Assembly: GCA_023265995.1 (NCBI GenBank)
Contig: JAHFSA010000007.1
Span: 84,191-148,190 of the forward strand
Length of the DNA stretch: 64,000 nt
Direction of reading: 5' to 3'
Origin: Perlucidibaca sp.
GTDB taxonomy: Bacteria > Pseudomonadota > Gammaproteobacteria > Pseudomonadales > Moraxellaceae
Within the stretch, counting starts at the first letter, position 1. Each line of letters starts with the position of its first letter. The notes beneath the pieces were generated by a model, which was not told the DNA's origin, ran no database searches, and saw only the letters and a list, made by a program, of their open reading frames with translations. A program made the position numbers and the translations under genes. Shown piece after piece: positions 25,057 through 34,353 of the stretch.

Positions 25057-26259
25057 TCACTTCTCCCGTGCTGGCGTCAGAATGATCTTTGCCCGTGCCT
25101 GCCCTGCTTCCAGACGCGCGTTCTCGAGGCTGGCCTGCAGGCCGAGGCCGCCGAGGTTGCCGACCCAGGTCTGGGCCTCGCCGAGGTTGCTGCCCGACAC
25201 TTCCACGCTGGTCTGGCCGCCGGCGCGGAACTCCAGTTTCTGCACCTGCCACTGCGGTGTCGGCGCGGTCTGCGCCAGCAGCTGCAGCAGCTGATCCGGG
25301 GTGAGCTGGCCGGCGCTGGCGAGACGCTGCCGGAAGGCCTGTCCGAGGTCACCGCGAACATGTTCGCCGGGGAACCACTGACGGTAGAGCTGGCTGGCAT
25401 CGTTGCGTGCTTCGGTGGCCTGGGTGCGCAGCTTGTGAGCCTCATAGCGATCCGCCACGGTCTCGATCAGGATACATGCGGCCAGCAGCAACAAGGCGGT
25501 TTTCCACCACGGCGACCAGCGCTGCGTACGGCCCGGCTGCAACACACCGGTGAGCCAGTTCTGCGGATGTCGCAGCCAGAGCGCCGGGGCCTGGGTCTTG
25601 AGCAGATCGGCCCAGTCCTGCCAGGGCGCCGGTGACGGCTGCAGCGCGTCGGGCAGTGCCGGCAGCACCGTGCCTTGCGGGTAGCGCAGTCGCACCGGGG
25701 TATGGATGCTGCGCTGGGACAGCAGCTGCTCGAACAGCAGCGGCGCATCCTGCGGATGGATCAGCGCGGCCTGGCCGGGCTCGGTCTGCACGAAGACTTC
25801 GTTGCCGCTGGGCAGCCAGACCCAGCTTTCGGCATCGGCATTGAGCAGTGCCGCTTCGGGAATAATGGCCTTGACCTGCAGGCCGCGCTCCTTGAGCAGA
25901 TCGAGCCAGCGCTGCAGCCACTCAAGGCGGATACCGCGTGCCAGGACGCGGTTGTCGTCCAGGCTTTCCAGCGTCCAGTGCAGTTTCTCGTAGTCTTCGG
26001 CCAGGCTTTCCTCGGCCAGGGAAACCAGGCCGACACCTGCTTCGCGACGCTGCTTGGGCGTGGCTTCCAGCGTCAGGGCGATATCGAGGCCGGCGGGAGT
26101 GAGCAGGATGGCAGGCATCTGGCGATGCTCCTGCAGCCAGGCTGCCAGGTCATCGAGATTGTGCCAGGAGGCGAGGCGCTGCCAGTGGCCCTGGATGCAG
26201 CTGACTGCCTGCAGAACGCCACCTGTCTGGTGCGGCAGGCGCAGAAACAACATGTCCAT
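25057..26259 (-). CDS. gspL: Type II secretion protein GspL
   Basis: Links the cytoplasmic ATPase GspE to the inner-membrane platform. The first 230 residues form the actin-like cytoplasmic domain (MDMLFLRLPHQTGGVLQAV, QMPAILLTPAGLDIALTLEATPKQRREAG), followed by a membrane helix (WWKTALLLLAACILIETV) and a periplasmic domain that shares its architecture with GspM. The start overlaps the gspK stop as TGATG and has GGGGAG in front of it; the longer upstream frame is rejected. Length of 400 residues is normal. Confidence 0.9.
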   Translation of the reverse strand: MDMLFLRLPHQTGGVLQAVSCIQGHWQRLASWHNLDDLAAWLQEHRQMPAILLTPAGLDIALTLEATPKQRREAGVGLVSLAEESLAEDYEKLHWTLESLDDNRVLARGIRLEWLQRWLDLLKERGLQVKAIIPEAALLNADAESWVWLPSGNEVFVQTEPGQAALIHPQDAPLLFEQLLSQRSIHTPVRLRYPQGTVLPALPDALQPSPAPWQDWADLLKTQAPALWLRHPQNWLTGVLQPGRTQRWSPWWKTALLLLAACILIETVADRYEAHKLRTQATEARNDASQLYRQWFPGEHVRGDLGQAFRQRLASAGQLTPDQLLQLLAQTAPTPQWQVQKLEFRAGGQTSVEVSGSNLGEAQTWVGNLGGLGLQASLENARLEAGQARAKIILTPAREK

Positions 26260-27275
26260 CACTCCCCTTCCTCTTTCTTCTTGTCGGCGACTGACTCCGG
26301 TATGGGTTCGAATTCCGGTACCCATGCCGGGTTGCGCTCGTTGGCAATGACTTCCAGCCTGCCATTGTTGTCATGCCTGGCGATCAGCGACCACTGCAGG
26401 CGCTCGCGGTCACCGAAGCGAATCCGCGTGTACAGCTCGAAGTAGCCCGACTCGACCGCCAGCATATCCTGCAATTGTTGCCGGATCTCGGAACTGACGC
26501 CATTGAAAACGGGATTATCGAGAAAGGCGGCGACGGTCGGCCAGCCATCCAGCGGACGTCGTTGCAGCAGCTCGACGGCGGCGGATGGCGCCAGCCCGGG
26601 CACCAGCGCTTCGAGCAGGCCGGGCGTGAGGAAGTTGACGTTGATCTTGCTGGCCGATGCCGGCAGCACCACGACCCAGGGCGCCAGCGTGCGCATGACC
26701 GTGCTGTTGTAGCCGCGCACCAGACGCAGCTCGCCATAGGTGCTGAGCGCGCGGTTGGCGCTGCGATAGGCCGGCTGCCGGCCGAGGTAGTAGTCATCCT
26801 CGGCACCGCCTGCGCCGAACGGCTCGCGATCGCTGTCGAGCCAGTCCACCAGGCTGTCGGCGAGCTCGGGCGGCAGCAGCAGCTGGGCGAGCAGGCGACG
26901 ATAGACCGCCAGCGCCGTGGCGTTGACGTTGCCGCCCTTGATCAGGCTGTTGAGGTTGAAACGCGCCTGGGCATCACGCAGGGCCGGACGGATCATGCCA
27001 CCGGGCACCGGATAGGCCGGGAACGGCTGCGCCCAGGCCTCGCCGGGGTGATCGACCGTGGTGCCGTCGCGGGCATCGGCGCGCAAGGCGGCCATGGCGA
27101 AGAGCACGGCGCCACGGTTGTATTCGGCGATCTGGTCCTGCTGCATCTGCCCCGCCAGTTCGCGCTGCACACGCGCCTGACGCTCGATGATGACCATGAT
27201 CAGCGTGGTGGCGATGGCCGCGATCAGCAGCATGGTCAGCAGCGCAACGCCGCGCTGGTCACTGCGTCGTGTCAT
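26259..27275 (-). CDS. gspK: Type II secretion minor pseudopilin GspK
   Basis: Large minor pseudopilin that caps the pseudopilus tip with GspI and GspJ. The leader is short and basic (MTRRSDQRG), then VALLTMLLIAAIATTLIMVIIERQARVQ; as usual for GspK the conserved +5 Glu of other pseudopilins is missing. The body has the alpha-domain insert and DARARFNLN-type segment (DAQARFNLNSLI) with LVDWLDSD, both characteristic. 338 residues is normal. The gene overlaps gspJ by 17 bp and ends on gspL by TGATG. Confidence 0.93.
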   Translation of the reverse strand: MTRRSDQRGVALLTMLLIAAIATTLIMVIIERQARVQRELAGQMQQDQIAEYNRGAVLFAMAALRADARDGTTVDHPGEAWAQPFPAYPVPGGMIRPALRDAQARFNLNSLIKGGNVNATALAVYRRLLAQLLLPPELADSLVDWLDSDREPFGAGGAEDDYYLGRQPAYRSANRALSTYGELRLVRGYNSTVMRTLAPWVVVLPASASKINVNFLTPGLLEALVPGLAPSAAVELLQRRPLDGWPTVAAFLDNPVFNGVSSEIRQQLQDMLAVESGYFELYTRIRFGDRERLQWSLIARHDNNGRLEVIANERNPAWVPEFEPIPESVADKKKEEGE

Positions 27276-27915
27276 GGCCAGGTATCCAGTAGACGCGGCG
27301 GATATCGCCCCAGGGCGCGATCTTCATGTCGAGGTTGATGACCTCGGGCGCGCCCTGATCGAGCACGGTACGGCTCTGCCCGCTGGCACCGGAAGCGGTG
27401 TCGGGCCAGACCTGGTTGATCTTGTCGCCGGGCCGTCCCTGCACGCGCCAGCGCAGGCTCAGGCCCTTGGGGCCCAGCGGCGAGGCCAGCGGGCGCATGC
27501 CGGGAAGACGGTCGAGCGTGCTCCAGCTCAGGCGCCAGAAGCGGCCATCGCGCAGTTCATAGCGCACGCGCAACATGTCGCTGCGCGTCTTGTCGAGCGG
27601 ATTGCTGAAGCCGCGCCGGGTGAACTCCAGGGCTCCGCCCGGCTCCAGCACGAAAGGCGGCAGCGAGTCGCCGAGTTCGTCGCGGATGGGACGGTCGACC
27701 CACTGCGAGAGGTCATTGCCGATGACGCCCTGGAGGCGCTCCAGCGCCAGCAGATCCTTCTGCTTGGTGGCCAGGCGTTCGGCGCTGACGCTGGTGGAAT
27801 GCAGGAAGCCGAAGGCGCCGACGCTGATCAGCGCCATGATGGCGATGGCCACCAGCAGTTCGATGAGCGTGAAGCCCTGCTCGGGCAGGCGGCGTGATGT
27901 CAGGCGCGCGGGCAT
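27259..27915 (-). CDS. gspJ: Type II secretion minor pseudopilin GspJ
   Basis: Minor pseudopilin of the tip complex. The class III leader MPARLTSRRLPEQG is cut before FTLIELLVAIAIMALISVGAF, with Glu at +5. The body has QKDLLALERLQGVIGNDLSQWVDRPI and WSTLDRLPG as expected for GspJ. 218 residues. The start lies 2 bp behind gspI. Confidence 0.9.
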   Translation of the reverse strand: MPARLTSRRLPEQGFTLIELLVAIAIMALISVGAFGFLHSTSVSAERLATKQKDLLALERLQGVIGNDLSQWVDRPIRDELGDSLPPFVLEPGGALEFTRRGFSNPLDKTRSDMLRVRYELRDGRFWRLSWSTLDRLPGMRPLASPLGPKGLSLRWRVQGRPGDKINQVWPDTASGASGQSRTVLDQGAPEVINLDMKIAPWGDIRRVYWIPGHDTTQ

Positions 27916-27917
27916 GG

Positions 27918-28304
27918 TCAGTTGCTCCGCCGGCCGACAAAGCCGATCAGGCTGGTCAGCGGCTCGCCATGATTGCCGCTGACGGGATCGTAGCTGGACA
28001 CCGCGATATCGACATTGCGCACCTCGGTCGCCGGCGTGGTGCCCACTCTCATGGTCACGAACCAGTCGCGTCCGGCCATGACCGTGGAGGTCTCGCTGTT
28101 ACCCAGTTCGGGCAGGCCGCCTGCGGTCTGCAAGTCGGTCAGCGTGTTGGCGGCGACCCAGTGCGCGAGCAGTCTGTCCTCGACACCGGCGGCCATGTGC
28201 ACCTGCTCGCGGGTGTTGCTCAGCAAGGCCAGCGCGACGATGCCGAAGATGGCCAGCGCCACCAGCACCTCGATCAGCGTGAAGCCGCGATCACGGACGC
28301 GCAC
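27918..28304 (-). CDS. gspI: Type II secretion minor pseudopilin GspI
   Basis: Minor pseudopilin that starts tip assembly. I place the start at GTG, giving VRVRDRGFTLIEVLVALAIFG, because AGGAGG lies about 7 bp upstream and a short basic leader is the rule; the upstream in-frame ATG would give an unusual 32-residue leader. The mature part has LSNTREQVHMAAGVEDRLLAHWVAANTL, matching the family. The gene overlaps the end of gspH by 14 bp. Confidence 0.88.
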   Translation of the reverse strand: MRVRDRGFTLIEVLVALAIFGIVALALLSNTREQVHMAAGVEDRLLAHWVAANTLTDLQTAGGLPELGNSETSTVMAGRDWFVTMRVGTTPATEVRNVDIAVSSYDPVSGNHGEPLTSLIGFVGRRSN

Positions 28305-28842
28305 GTTCGGCCTCCTCGGTCGGATAGGCGTCGCCCAGGTCGGTGACACTGAGTTCGAGTGGTGTTGTGCGGGCGTCATCCAGCGCAGACAGGCGGATCA
28401 CGCCAGGCGTGGCCTCGCCGCTGGAAAGCAGCAGCAGATCGGGTTGCGGCAGCTTGGGGTCGGACACCGCAGGCGTTCCCGGCTGGGCCGCCATGCTGTC
28501 GCGCCAGCTCAGATCGATGCCGGCCAGCTTGCGCGGCTTCAGCGTCGGATCCTCGGTGAACGGCAGCCAGTGCCTGTCGCTCAGGCGGAAACGCAGGAAC
28601 TCGTAGCCGCCGGCATGGACATGGATGCCGATCTCGATCTGGTCGGACTCGGCCAGCAGGCGGGCATACTGGATCTGCGCCTGCAGGCGGTCACGCTCGC
28701 GCAGCAGGCGGCGTGCCGGATCCTCGGGGTTGAGGCTGATCACGGCCACGCCCATGAGGATGCCGATCAGCACCACCACGAGCAGGACTTCGATCAGGGT
28801 GAAGCCCTGCGCATCATGCCGGCGCAGCGGCAGCGACCTCAT
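28291..28842 (-). CDS. gspH: Type II secretion minor pseudopilin GspH
   Basis: Minor pseudopilin linking tip and main pseudopilus. Leader MRSLPLRRHDAQG followed by FTLIEVLLVVVLIGILMGVAVISL, with the +5 Glu. The body shows ARRLLRERDRLQAQIQYARLLAESDQIEIG, the usual GspH helix to first strand transition. 183 residues. Its ATG overlaps the gspG stop by 4 bp. Confidence 0.9.
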   Translation of the reverse strand: MRSLPLRRHDAQGFTLIEVLLVVVLIGILMGVAVISLNPEDPARRLLRERDRLQAQIQYARLLAESDQIEIGIHVHAGGYEFLRFRLSDRHWLPFTEDPTLKPRKLAGIDLSWRDSMAAQPGTPAVSDPKLPQPDLLLLSSGEATPGVIRLSALDDARTTPLELSVTDLGDAYPTEEAERARP

Positions 28843-29264
28843 TCGAAGTAGATGTCCGCGGCGTAGCCTTCACCGCCCTCGGCATTGTCGGCACCCAGCG
28901 AGTACAGGTCGTAGGGCTTGCCGTTGCTGCCCGGCGCCATGTACTGCAGCGGATTGTCCCAGGAGTCGACTGGGGACTTCTTCAGATAGCCGCCATCGGG
29001 GAACACACGCGAATCCTGGGAGCGGTGCACGAGGGCGTCGAGGCCCTCTTCCGTGCTCGGGTAGCGATAGTTGTCGAGTTTGTAGAGTTCGAGGGCATTG
29101 GCCACCGAGCTCAGGCTGGCCTTGGTCGAGGTGACGCGGGCCTGGTCATCCTTGCCGACCACGTTGGGCACGATGATGAGCGCGAGGATGCCGATGATGG
29201 CCACCACCACCATGATTTCGATGAGGGTGAAGCCGGCTTGGGCGCGGCGGGCGGCGGATCGCAT
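28839..29264 (-). CDS. gspG: Type II secretion major pseudopilin GspG
   Basis: Main subunit of the pseudopilus. Leader MRSAARRAQAG and then FTLIEIMVVVAIIGILALIIVPNVVG, the most conserved stretch of the whole system. The C-terminal half has LDNYRYPSTEEGLDALV and GYLKKSP followed by YDLYSLGADN, the calcium-binding loop of GspG. 141 residues is the normal precursor length. Confidence 0.97.
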   Translation of the reverse strand: MRSAARRAQAGFTLIEIMVVVAIIGILALIIVPNVVGKDDQARVTSTKASLSSVANALELYKLDNYRYPSTEEGLDALVHRSQDSRVFPDGGYLKKSPVDSWDNPLQYMAPGSNGKPYDLYSLGADNAEGGEGYAADIYFE

Positions 29265-29275
29265 GGAAAGGCTCC

Positions 29276-30499
29276 TCAGTGAACCAGGTTATTCATTTGC
29301 ACGATGGGCAGCATGATAGCCAAGACGATGACCAAAACCACCCCGGCCATCATCAATAACATCATGGGTTCGAACAGGCCGACCAGTGTCGAGATGCTGC
29401 CGGTGAGCGCGCGCTCCTGCATCTGGCCGGTGCGCGCCAGCATGTCGTCGAGCTCGCCGCTGGTTTCGCCGCTGGCGATCATGTTGACCATCATGGCCGG
29501 GAACAAGCCGGACTGCTCCAGCGCCGGCGCCAGACGGCCGCCTTCGGTGACGCGGTCGGCGGCCTGCTCTACAGCGGTGCGCATGGGCAGATTGTCGACC
29601 ACCTCGCCGGCAATGCGCAGGGCATCGACCAGCGGCACGCCGCTGCGGGTGAGAATGCCGAGCGTGCTGACGAAGCGCGAGGACTGCGAATCACGCACCA
29701 GGCGGCCGGCCACGGGCAGGCGCAGCAGGAAGCGATGCCAGCGCTGACGGACCTCGGGGCGCTGCAGCATCTTGCGCATGACGAAGCCGGCCACCAGCAA
29801 CCCGAGCAGCAGCCAGCCTATGGCATGGCGCAGGAAGTCGCTGGTCGCGATCAGCAGGCGGGTGATCATGGGCAGGTCCTGACCACGGTCATCGAAGACC
29901 TTGACGATGTCGGGCACGACATAGGTCAGCAGGCCGATGACGATGAGCAGCGACAGCACGGTCAGGATGGCCGGATAGATCAGCGCGCCCTGGACCTTGC
30001 GGCGGGTTTCATGACGGGATTCGGTGTAGTCGGCGAGACGGGACAGCACCAGGTCGAGATGACCGGCACGTTCACCGGCGGCCACGGTGGCGCGATAGAG
30101 CGCGGGAAAGGCCTGGGGAAATTCGGCAAGGCTCTGCGCCAGGCTGTAGCCCTCGACGACACGGGCGCGGACGGCGGTGAGCAGACGGCGCACGGCGGGT
30201 TTTTCGGACTGCTGAGCGACCGAGCGCAGAGCGTCATCGAGAGTCAGACCGGCTTGCACCAGGGTGGCCAGCTGACGCGTGATCAGCGCCAGGTCCTGGG
30301 CACCCAGGCCAGCACGCAGAAAGCCGAGGCCGGCAGCAGCGCTGCCCTGCCCCGGCTTCTCGCGCGCCGGTTCGATCTCCATGGGCACCCAGCCCTTGTC
30401 ACGCAGCAACTGGCGTGCATGGCGCTGACTGTCCGCATCGATGGTGCCCTTCTGGCGCTTGCCTCGGGCATCCACTCCCACAAAGTCGAAAGCCGGCAT
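29276..30499 (-). CDS. gspF: Type II secretion inner-membrane platform protein GspF
   Basis: Polytopic core of the platform. 407 residues with two repeated T2SSF domains (about residues 70-195 and 275-395) and three membrane helices (for example LSLLIVIGLLTYVVPDIV and MMLLMMAGVVLVIVLAIMLPI). Typical motifs are FLRAGLGAQDLALITRQLATLVQAGL and FVSTLGILTRSGVPLVDAL. The ATG shares its A with the gspE stop (TAATG on the coding strand), so translation is coupled. Confidence 0.96.
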   Translation of the reverse strand: MPAFDFVGVDARGKRQKGTIDADSQRHARQLLRDKGWVPMEIEPAREKPGQGSAAAGLGFLRAGLGAQDLALITRQLATLVQAGLTLDDALRSVAQQSEKPAVRRLLTAVRARVVEGYSLAQSLAEFPQAFPALYRATVAAGERAGHLDLVLSRLADYTESRHETRRKVQGALIYPAILTVLSLLIVIGLLTYVVPDIVKVFDDRGQDLPMITRLLIATSDFLRHAIGWLLLGLLVAGFVMRKMLQRPEVRQRWHRFLLRLPVAGRLVRDSQSSRFVSTLGILTRSGVPLVDALRIAGEVVDNLPMRTAVEQAADRVTEGGRLAPALEQSGLFPAMMVNMIASGETSGELDDMLARTGQMQERALTGSISTLVGLFEPMMLLMMAGVVLVIVLAIMLPIVQMNNLVH

Positions 30500-32019
30500 T
30501 AATCCTCTCGTGTAACTCGCAGAACCTCATCCAGCGATGTTACACCAGCCAGCACCTTGAGCATGCCATCGTTGCGAATGCTCGGACCCTGGGCGCGCGC
30601 GACCGCTTCCAGTTCCTGTTCGCCGGCGCGCTCATGAACGAGACGACGCAGCGTGTCGCTCAGACTGACCACTTCATAGATACCGGTACGGCCCTTGTAG
30701 CCGCGATGGTTGCAGGCATTGCAGCCGACCGGGCGATACAGCGTCGGCGCCTGCGCGGTGCTGACACCGAGCAGCTCGCACTCGCTGGCATCGGCGACAT
30801 GCGCTTCGCGGCACTGCGTGCAGAGCACGCGCACCAGACGCTGGGCGACCACGCCGACCAGCGAGGACGACAGCAGGAAGGGTTCGACACCCATGTCGAC
30901 GAGACGGGTGACGGCGCCGACCGCCGAATTGGTATGCAGCGTGGACAGCACGAGGTGACCGGTCAGCGACGCCTGCACGGCGATCTCGGCGGTCTCGCGG
31001 TCGCGGATTTCACCGACCATGACGACATCCGGGTCCTGACGCAGGATGGCGCGCAGGCCACGTGCGAAGGTCATGTCGACCTTGGTGTTGACCTGGGTCT
31101 GGCCTATGCCGTCGAGCTGGTACTCGATCGGATCCTCGACGGTGAGGATGTTGCGCGAGAAATCGTTGAGCTCGGTGAGCGCGGCATAGAGCGTGGTGGT
31201 CTTGCCGGAGCCGGTGGGGCCGGTGACCAGCAGAATGCCGTGCGGCTTGGCGATGAGTTCGCGCAGTTCGTTGTGATCACGCGCGGTGAGGCCGAGGCCG
31301 GACAGGTTGAGACGCCCGGCCTGCTTGTCGAGCAGACGCAGCACCACGCGTTCGCCCGAGCTCGACGGCATGGTCGAGACACGGACATCGACCTCGCGGC
31401 CGGCGAGACGGACGGAAATGCGGCCATCCTGCGGTACGCGCTTCTCGGCGATGTCGAGACGGGCCATGACCTTGATGCGCGACACCAGCAACGGTGCCAG
31501 CTCGCGGCGCGGCTGCAGCACTTCGCGCAGCACGCCGTCGACACGCAGGCGCACCGACAGGCGACGCTCGAAGGTTTCGATGTGGATATCCGATGCGTTC
31601 TCGCGCACGGCTTCCTGAAGAATGGCGTTGATCAGGCGGATGATGGGCGCATCATCTTCCTGGTCCATGAGATCTTCGGTTTCCGGCACCAGGTCGGCCA
31701 GCTTCTCGAGATCGATCTGGTCACCGATGCCTTCGGCGGCCTGCATGGAGTCGCCGGCATCGCCCTGATAGCTGCGTGCCAGGGCGTCGTTGAACTGGCT
31801 TTCCGAAACCGGGCGGCAGTACACCGGACGACCGAGCAGACGGCGGGCTTCGGCCAGTGCGCTCAGCTTCCAGTCGGGGCGCGCGAGCAGGCACCAGTTG
31901 TCATCGGACACGATATGAAGAACAAGACCATGGCGCTTGGCGAAGCTGTACGGCAGGCGTGCTGCCTGCGGCGGCTGGGGCCAGGGCAAGTCAACATCGG
32001 GAACGGTCGCGGCCATCAT
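30499..32019 (-). CDS. gspE: Type II secretion ATPase GspE
   Basis: Hexameric ATPase that drives pseudopilus assembly. The N-terminal domain is followed by the catalytic core with Walker [11 protein letters not shown] near residue 265, an Asp box ([19 protein letters not shown]), Walker B with [14 protein letters not shown] and a His box ([15 protein letters not shown]). Near the C terminus two CxxC pairs ([21 protein letters not shown]) form the zinc knuckle of GspE. The start is taken at MMAATVPD, since the longer frame has no recognisable features; it is the least certain boundary. First gene of the operon; gspC and gspD are not here. Confidence 0.95.
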   Translation of the reverse strand: MMAATVPDVDLPWPQPPQAARLPYSFAKRHGLVLHIVSDDNWCLLARPDWKLSALAEARRLLGRPVYCRPVSESQFNDALARSYQGDAGDSMQAAEGIGDQIDLEKLADLVPETEDLMDQEDDAPIIRLINAILQEAVRENASDIHIETFERRLSVRLRVDGVLREVLQPRRELAPLLVSRIKVMARLDIAEKRVPQDGRISVRLAGREVDVRVSTMPSSSGERVVLRLLDKQAGRLNLSGLGLTARDHNELRELIAKPHGILLVTGPTGSGKTTTLYAALTELNDFSRNILTVEDPIEYQLDGIGQTQVNTKVDMTFARGLRAILRQDPDVVMVGEIRDRETAEIAVQASLTGHLVLSTLHTNSAVGAVTRLVDMGVEPFLLSSSLVGVVAQRLVRVLCTQCREAHVADASECELLGVSTAQAPTLYRPVGCNACNHRGYKGRTGIYEVVSLSDTLRRLVHERAGEQELEAVARAQGPSIRNDGMLKVLAGVTSLDEVLRVTRED

Positions 32020-32175
32020 GACTGGGAACCTATTGGCTTCTGATGAGGGCAGTCTACTGCATGGCCCTGTAGCTCGACAGTAAGACTCTGTATCGCAATT
32101 ATTAATTGCTGTCCGACAATTTGCGCGACCTTGTCCGACTGCTGAAAACGCAGGCAACCGAGTGTGCCGCGTTGG

Positions 32176-32204
32176 TTGACGCTCTCATTGGGCATGGCTA
32201 TCAT
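32176..32204 (+). promoter_or_regulatory. Sigma-70 promoter for the tRNA-Cys/tRNA-Leu unit
   Basis: TTGACG and TATCAT at the optimal 17-bp spacing, followed by a GC-rich discriminator, end 32 bp before tRNA-Cys. The 217-bp gap from gspE holds no other clear feature; a short AT-rich stretch at about 32094-32112 may belong to the gspE promoter. Confidence 0.7.
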
Positions 32205-32236
32205 GCCGGCCTTCCTGCAAGGGACGCCGCACCTTT

Positions 32237-32310
32237 GGCTGGGTAGCAAAATGGTTATGCAGCGGACTGCAACTCCGCGTACACCGGTTCGATTCCGGTC
32301 CCAGCCTCCA
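32237..32310 (+). tRNA. tRNA-Cys (GCA)
   Basis: Full cloverleaf: acceptor GGCTGGG/CCCAGCC, anticodon stem CGGAC..CTCCG with loop carrying GCA, T-loop GGTTCGATTCC, discriminator T and encoded CCA. Confidence 0.95.
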
Positions 32311-32378
32311 TACTCCCCTTCTCGTGTCATGCCGCAGACTCTTGCGCCTCGACGCAGAACGCCTGCATCACCCCACTC

Positions 32379-32465
32379 GCCCGGGTGGTGAAACTGGTAG
32401 ACACAAGAGACTTAAAATCTCTCGACTTAACGGTCGTGCGGGTTCGATCCCCGCCCCGGGCACCA
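32379..32465 (+). tRNA. tRNA-Leu (TAA)
   Basis: Class II tRNA with long variable arm: acceptor GCCCGGG/CCCGGGC, anticodon loop CTTAAAA with anticodon TAA, variable arm CGACTTAACGGTCG, T-loop GGTTCGATCC and encoded CCA. It lies 68 bp behind tRNA-Cys and probably shares its transcript. Confidence 0.96.
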
Positions 32466-32479
32466 TTCCGTGTTACGCC

Positions 32480-33589
32480 TCACTCTCCGCCTTTGGCTCC
32501 CGCCAATCCATGCATGGCCTGGAAGTATTCCGCCATCAGCCTGTGCGCCCATGAGCGCGCCGACCAGCCCTCGTAGTGCGCGCAGTGACTGCCCTGCCGG
32601 GTAATGACGAGTATGGCGTCGGGCATGCTCCTGATCTGCTCGAGATGAGGCATCAGGTTGCCTATCCGGCACACGGGATCATCTTCCGAATTGACGATCA
32701 TGACCGGCGTGCTGATGCGCGCGAACACCTGCATGGGATTGGTCGCCGCCACGTAGCTGGCGCGGTCGGCGTAGCCCGCCAGCTCATGATGGTCATCATG
32801 GAAATCGGCCAGGCTTTGCGCCTGCTGCAACCGGGGCAGTGCCGCGAATTGCGCCAGCTGGTCCTGCTGACGCGTGATGAACTGCCTGACCAGTTTTTTC
32901 GCCATCAGACGGCTGTAGGTGGGATGCACCTGGGTGAAGGCCTGCCCGGTGTCATAGCCGGGACAGTAGACAAAGGCGGCACGGAACACCGAGGCGTCAG
33001 CCTCCTCGCCGAGATAGCGCGTCAGCAGTCCGGAACCGGCCGATGAGCCGATGCCGTACAGGGGCGCGTCCGGGTACTGCTGACGGATGCAGCTCAGCTG
33101 CTCGCGCAGGTCGTCGGTCGAGCCCAGGATATTGATGCGCGGAGTCGTCAGCGGTAGGTCGCCATGGCCGCGGCGCAGGCACAGCACCACGCGCCAGCCG
33201 GTCAGCTGCCCCAGGTCACCGACCATCTCGCGCATGCTCTCCGGGCTGCCGGTGATGGTGTGCAGGATCACCAGGATCGGAGTGTCCGCCGGCAGGTTAT
33301 CGCCGCGCCAGGCCAGCGCCGTGGTGCCGCCATCCGCCATGATCAGCGGCTCGATGCGATCGTAGCCAAGCTGGTCACCGGCCTTCTTGCGCAGGTTCAT
33401 GTAGAGCAGCTGGGCATGGCAGCCATGCAGCCAGGGCGTCGGATGGTAATGCCGGTGCAGCCGGTCAATCTGCCCGACGACTTGCTTGCTCAGCGCGCTG
33501 TCTCCGCAATAGAGCACAGGCTTGCGGATGTCCCTGAGGCGGCGCACGAGTTGGGTCGCGATGGCGTGCTGCGGCTTGCGTATGGTCAT
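32480..33589 (-). CDS. YheT/ABHD-type alpha/beta hydrolase
   Basis: Cytosolic hydrolase of the YheT (EMB8/ABHD1-3) family, whose members act on acyl esters. 369 residues: DGGTTALAW near residue 90, the oxyanion strand VILHTITGSPESMREMV, nucleophile elbow GIGSSAGSGLL near residue 180, and a late HCAHYEG with the catalytic His. Substrate is not known. It is the last gene of a four-gene unit that starts with fadH, with a 5-bp gap to the SGNH hydrolase gene, and converges on the tRNA unit. Confidence 0.85.
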   Translation of the reverse strand: MTIRKPQHAIATQLVRRLRDIRKPVLYCGDSALSKQVVGQIDRLHRHYHPTPWLHGCHAQLLYMNLRKKAGDQLGYDRIEPLIMADGGTTALAWRGDNLPADTPILVILHTITGSPESMREMVGDLGQLTGWRVVLCLRRGHGDLPLTTPRINILGSTDDLREQLSCIRQQYPDAPLYGIGSSAGSGLLTRYLGEEADASVFRAAFVYCPGYDTGQAFTQVHPTYSRLMAKKLVRQFITRQQDQLAQFAALPRLQQAQSLADFHDDHHELAGYADRASYVAATNPMQVFARISTPVMIVNSEDDPVCRIGNLMPHLEQIRSMPDAILVITRQGSHCAHYEGWSARSWAHRLMAEYFQAMHGLAGAKGGE

Positions 33590-33594
33590 GTCTG

Positions 33595-34353
33595 TTACCT
33601 GGAATGAGTGTCGGGCAGACGGGCACGGATCACGTCCGCCAGCCGCCGTGCCCAGGCCGCATAGCTTGCGTCACCGGGATGAAAGCCGTCGCTGGCCGTG
33701 GTCAGGCCATGCAGATCGGGGCAGATCAGCTCGCCCTGGCCATGGCCCTGAAGGTATTGCGCGATGGCGTGATTGAAATGCCGGGCACGGCTGCCGAGAA
33801 ACCAGCGCAACGGCTGTGGCAGGGCCGGAAACAGATGCATGGGCGGCAGGCTGGAGAACAGCACGTGCTCAACCTGGAAGCGCTCGCCCAGCAGGGTCAG
33901 CAACTGCTGCTGGCGAGCCAGCCAGGTGCGCACGCCGACGCCGGCGGTGACATCGTTGACGCCTATCGAAATGACCGCGACATCGAAGCGTTCCACCGGG
34001 GCCGCGCGCAGGCATTCGATGATCTGCGCCGTGGTGAAGCCGGACTGCGCCAGCAAGCGCCATGACACCTGGAAATCTCCCGCCAGCTGCTGTACCAATT
34101 GCCCCGACAGCGCCTGCTCCTGGTGCCCTACCCCGACACCAGCGGCGGCGGAATCACCCGTGATCAGCAGGCGCAGCGGCCTCCCCTGCCCGGCACAGCC
34201 GCTGCGCTCGCCCTCGGGCTCCGGCAGGCGCGGAATGCGGCGGCGCACATGCAGCCCTTGCGCCAGCAGCAGCGGCGCCAACGCGACCATGCGCCAGGAA
34301 TAGCCACTACGCAGTTCCGGAAGCGCCTGTTCCGCCGCGCGGCCCTGGCTCAT
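33595..34353 (-). CDS. SGNH/GDSL-family esterase
   Basis: The chain of 252 residues has the blocks of SGNH hydrolases: block I LLITGDSAAAGVGVG near residue 65 with the nucleophilic Ser, block III SIGVNDVTAG with the Asn, and block V TASDGFHPGDASYAAWA with Asp and His. The hydrophobic stretch near residue 25 may be a membrane anchor rather than a cleaved signal. Its ATG overlaps the preceding stop by 4 bp, so it is coupled to the NTF2-like gene. Such enzymes cleave acyl esters or thioesters, in line with the fadH context. Confidence 0.85.
   Translation of the reverse strand: MSQGRAAEQALPELRSGYSWRMVALAPLLLAQGLHVRRRIPRLPEPEGERSGCAGQGRPLRLLITGDSAAAGVGVGHQEQALSGQLVQQLAGDFQVSWRLLAQSGFTTAQIIECLRAAPVERFDVAVISIGVNDVTAGVGVRTWLARQQQLLTLLGERFQVEHVLFSSLPPMHLFPALPQPLRWFLGSRARHFNHAIAQYLQGHGQGELICPDLHGLTTASDGFHPGDASYAAWARRLADVIRARLPDTHSR

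Noticed and set aside
30415-32043. Long open frame opposite gspE, and a similar one opposite fadH (34883-36880)
   Set aside because: Shadow frames caused by GC-rich third codon positions of well-conserved genes.
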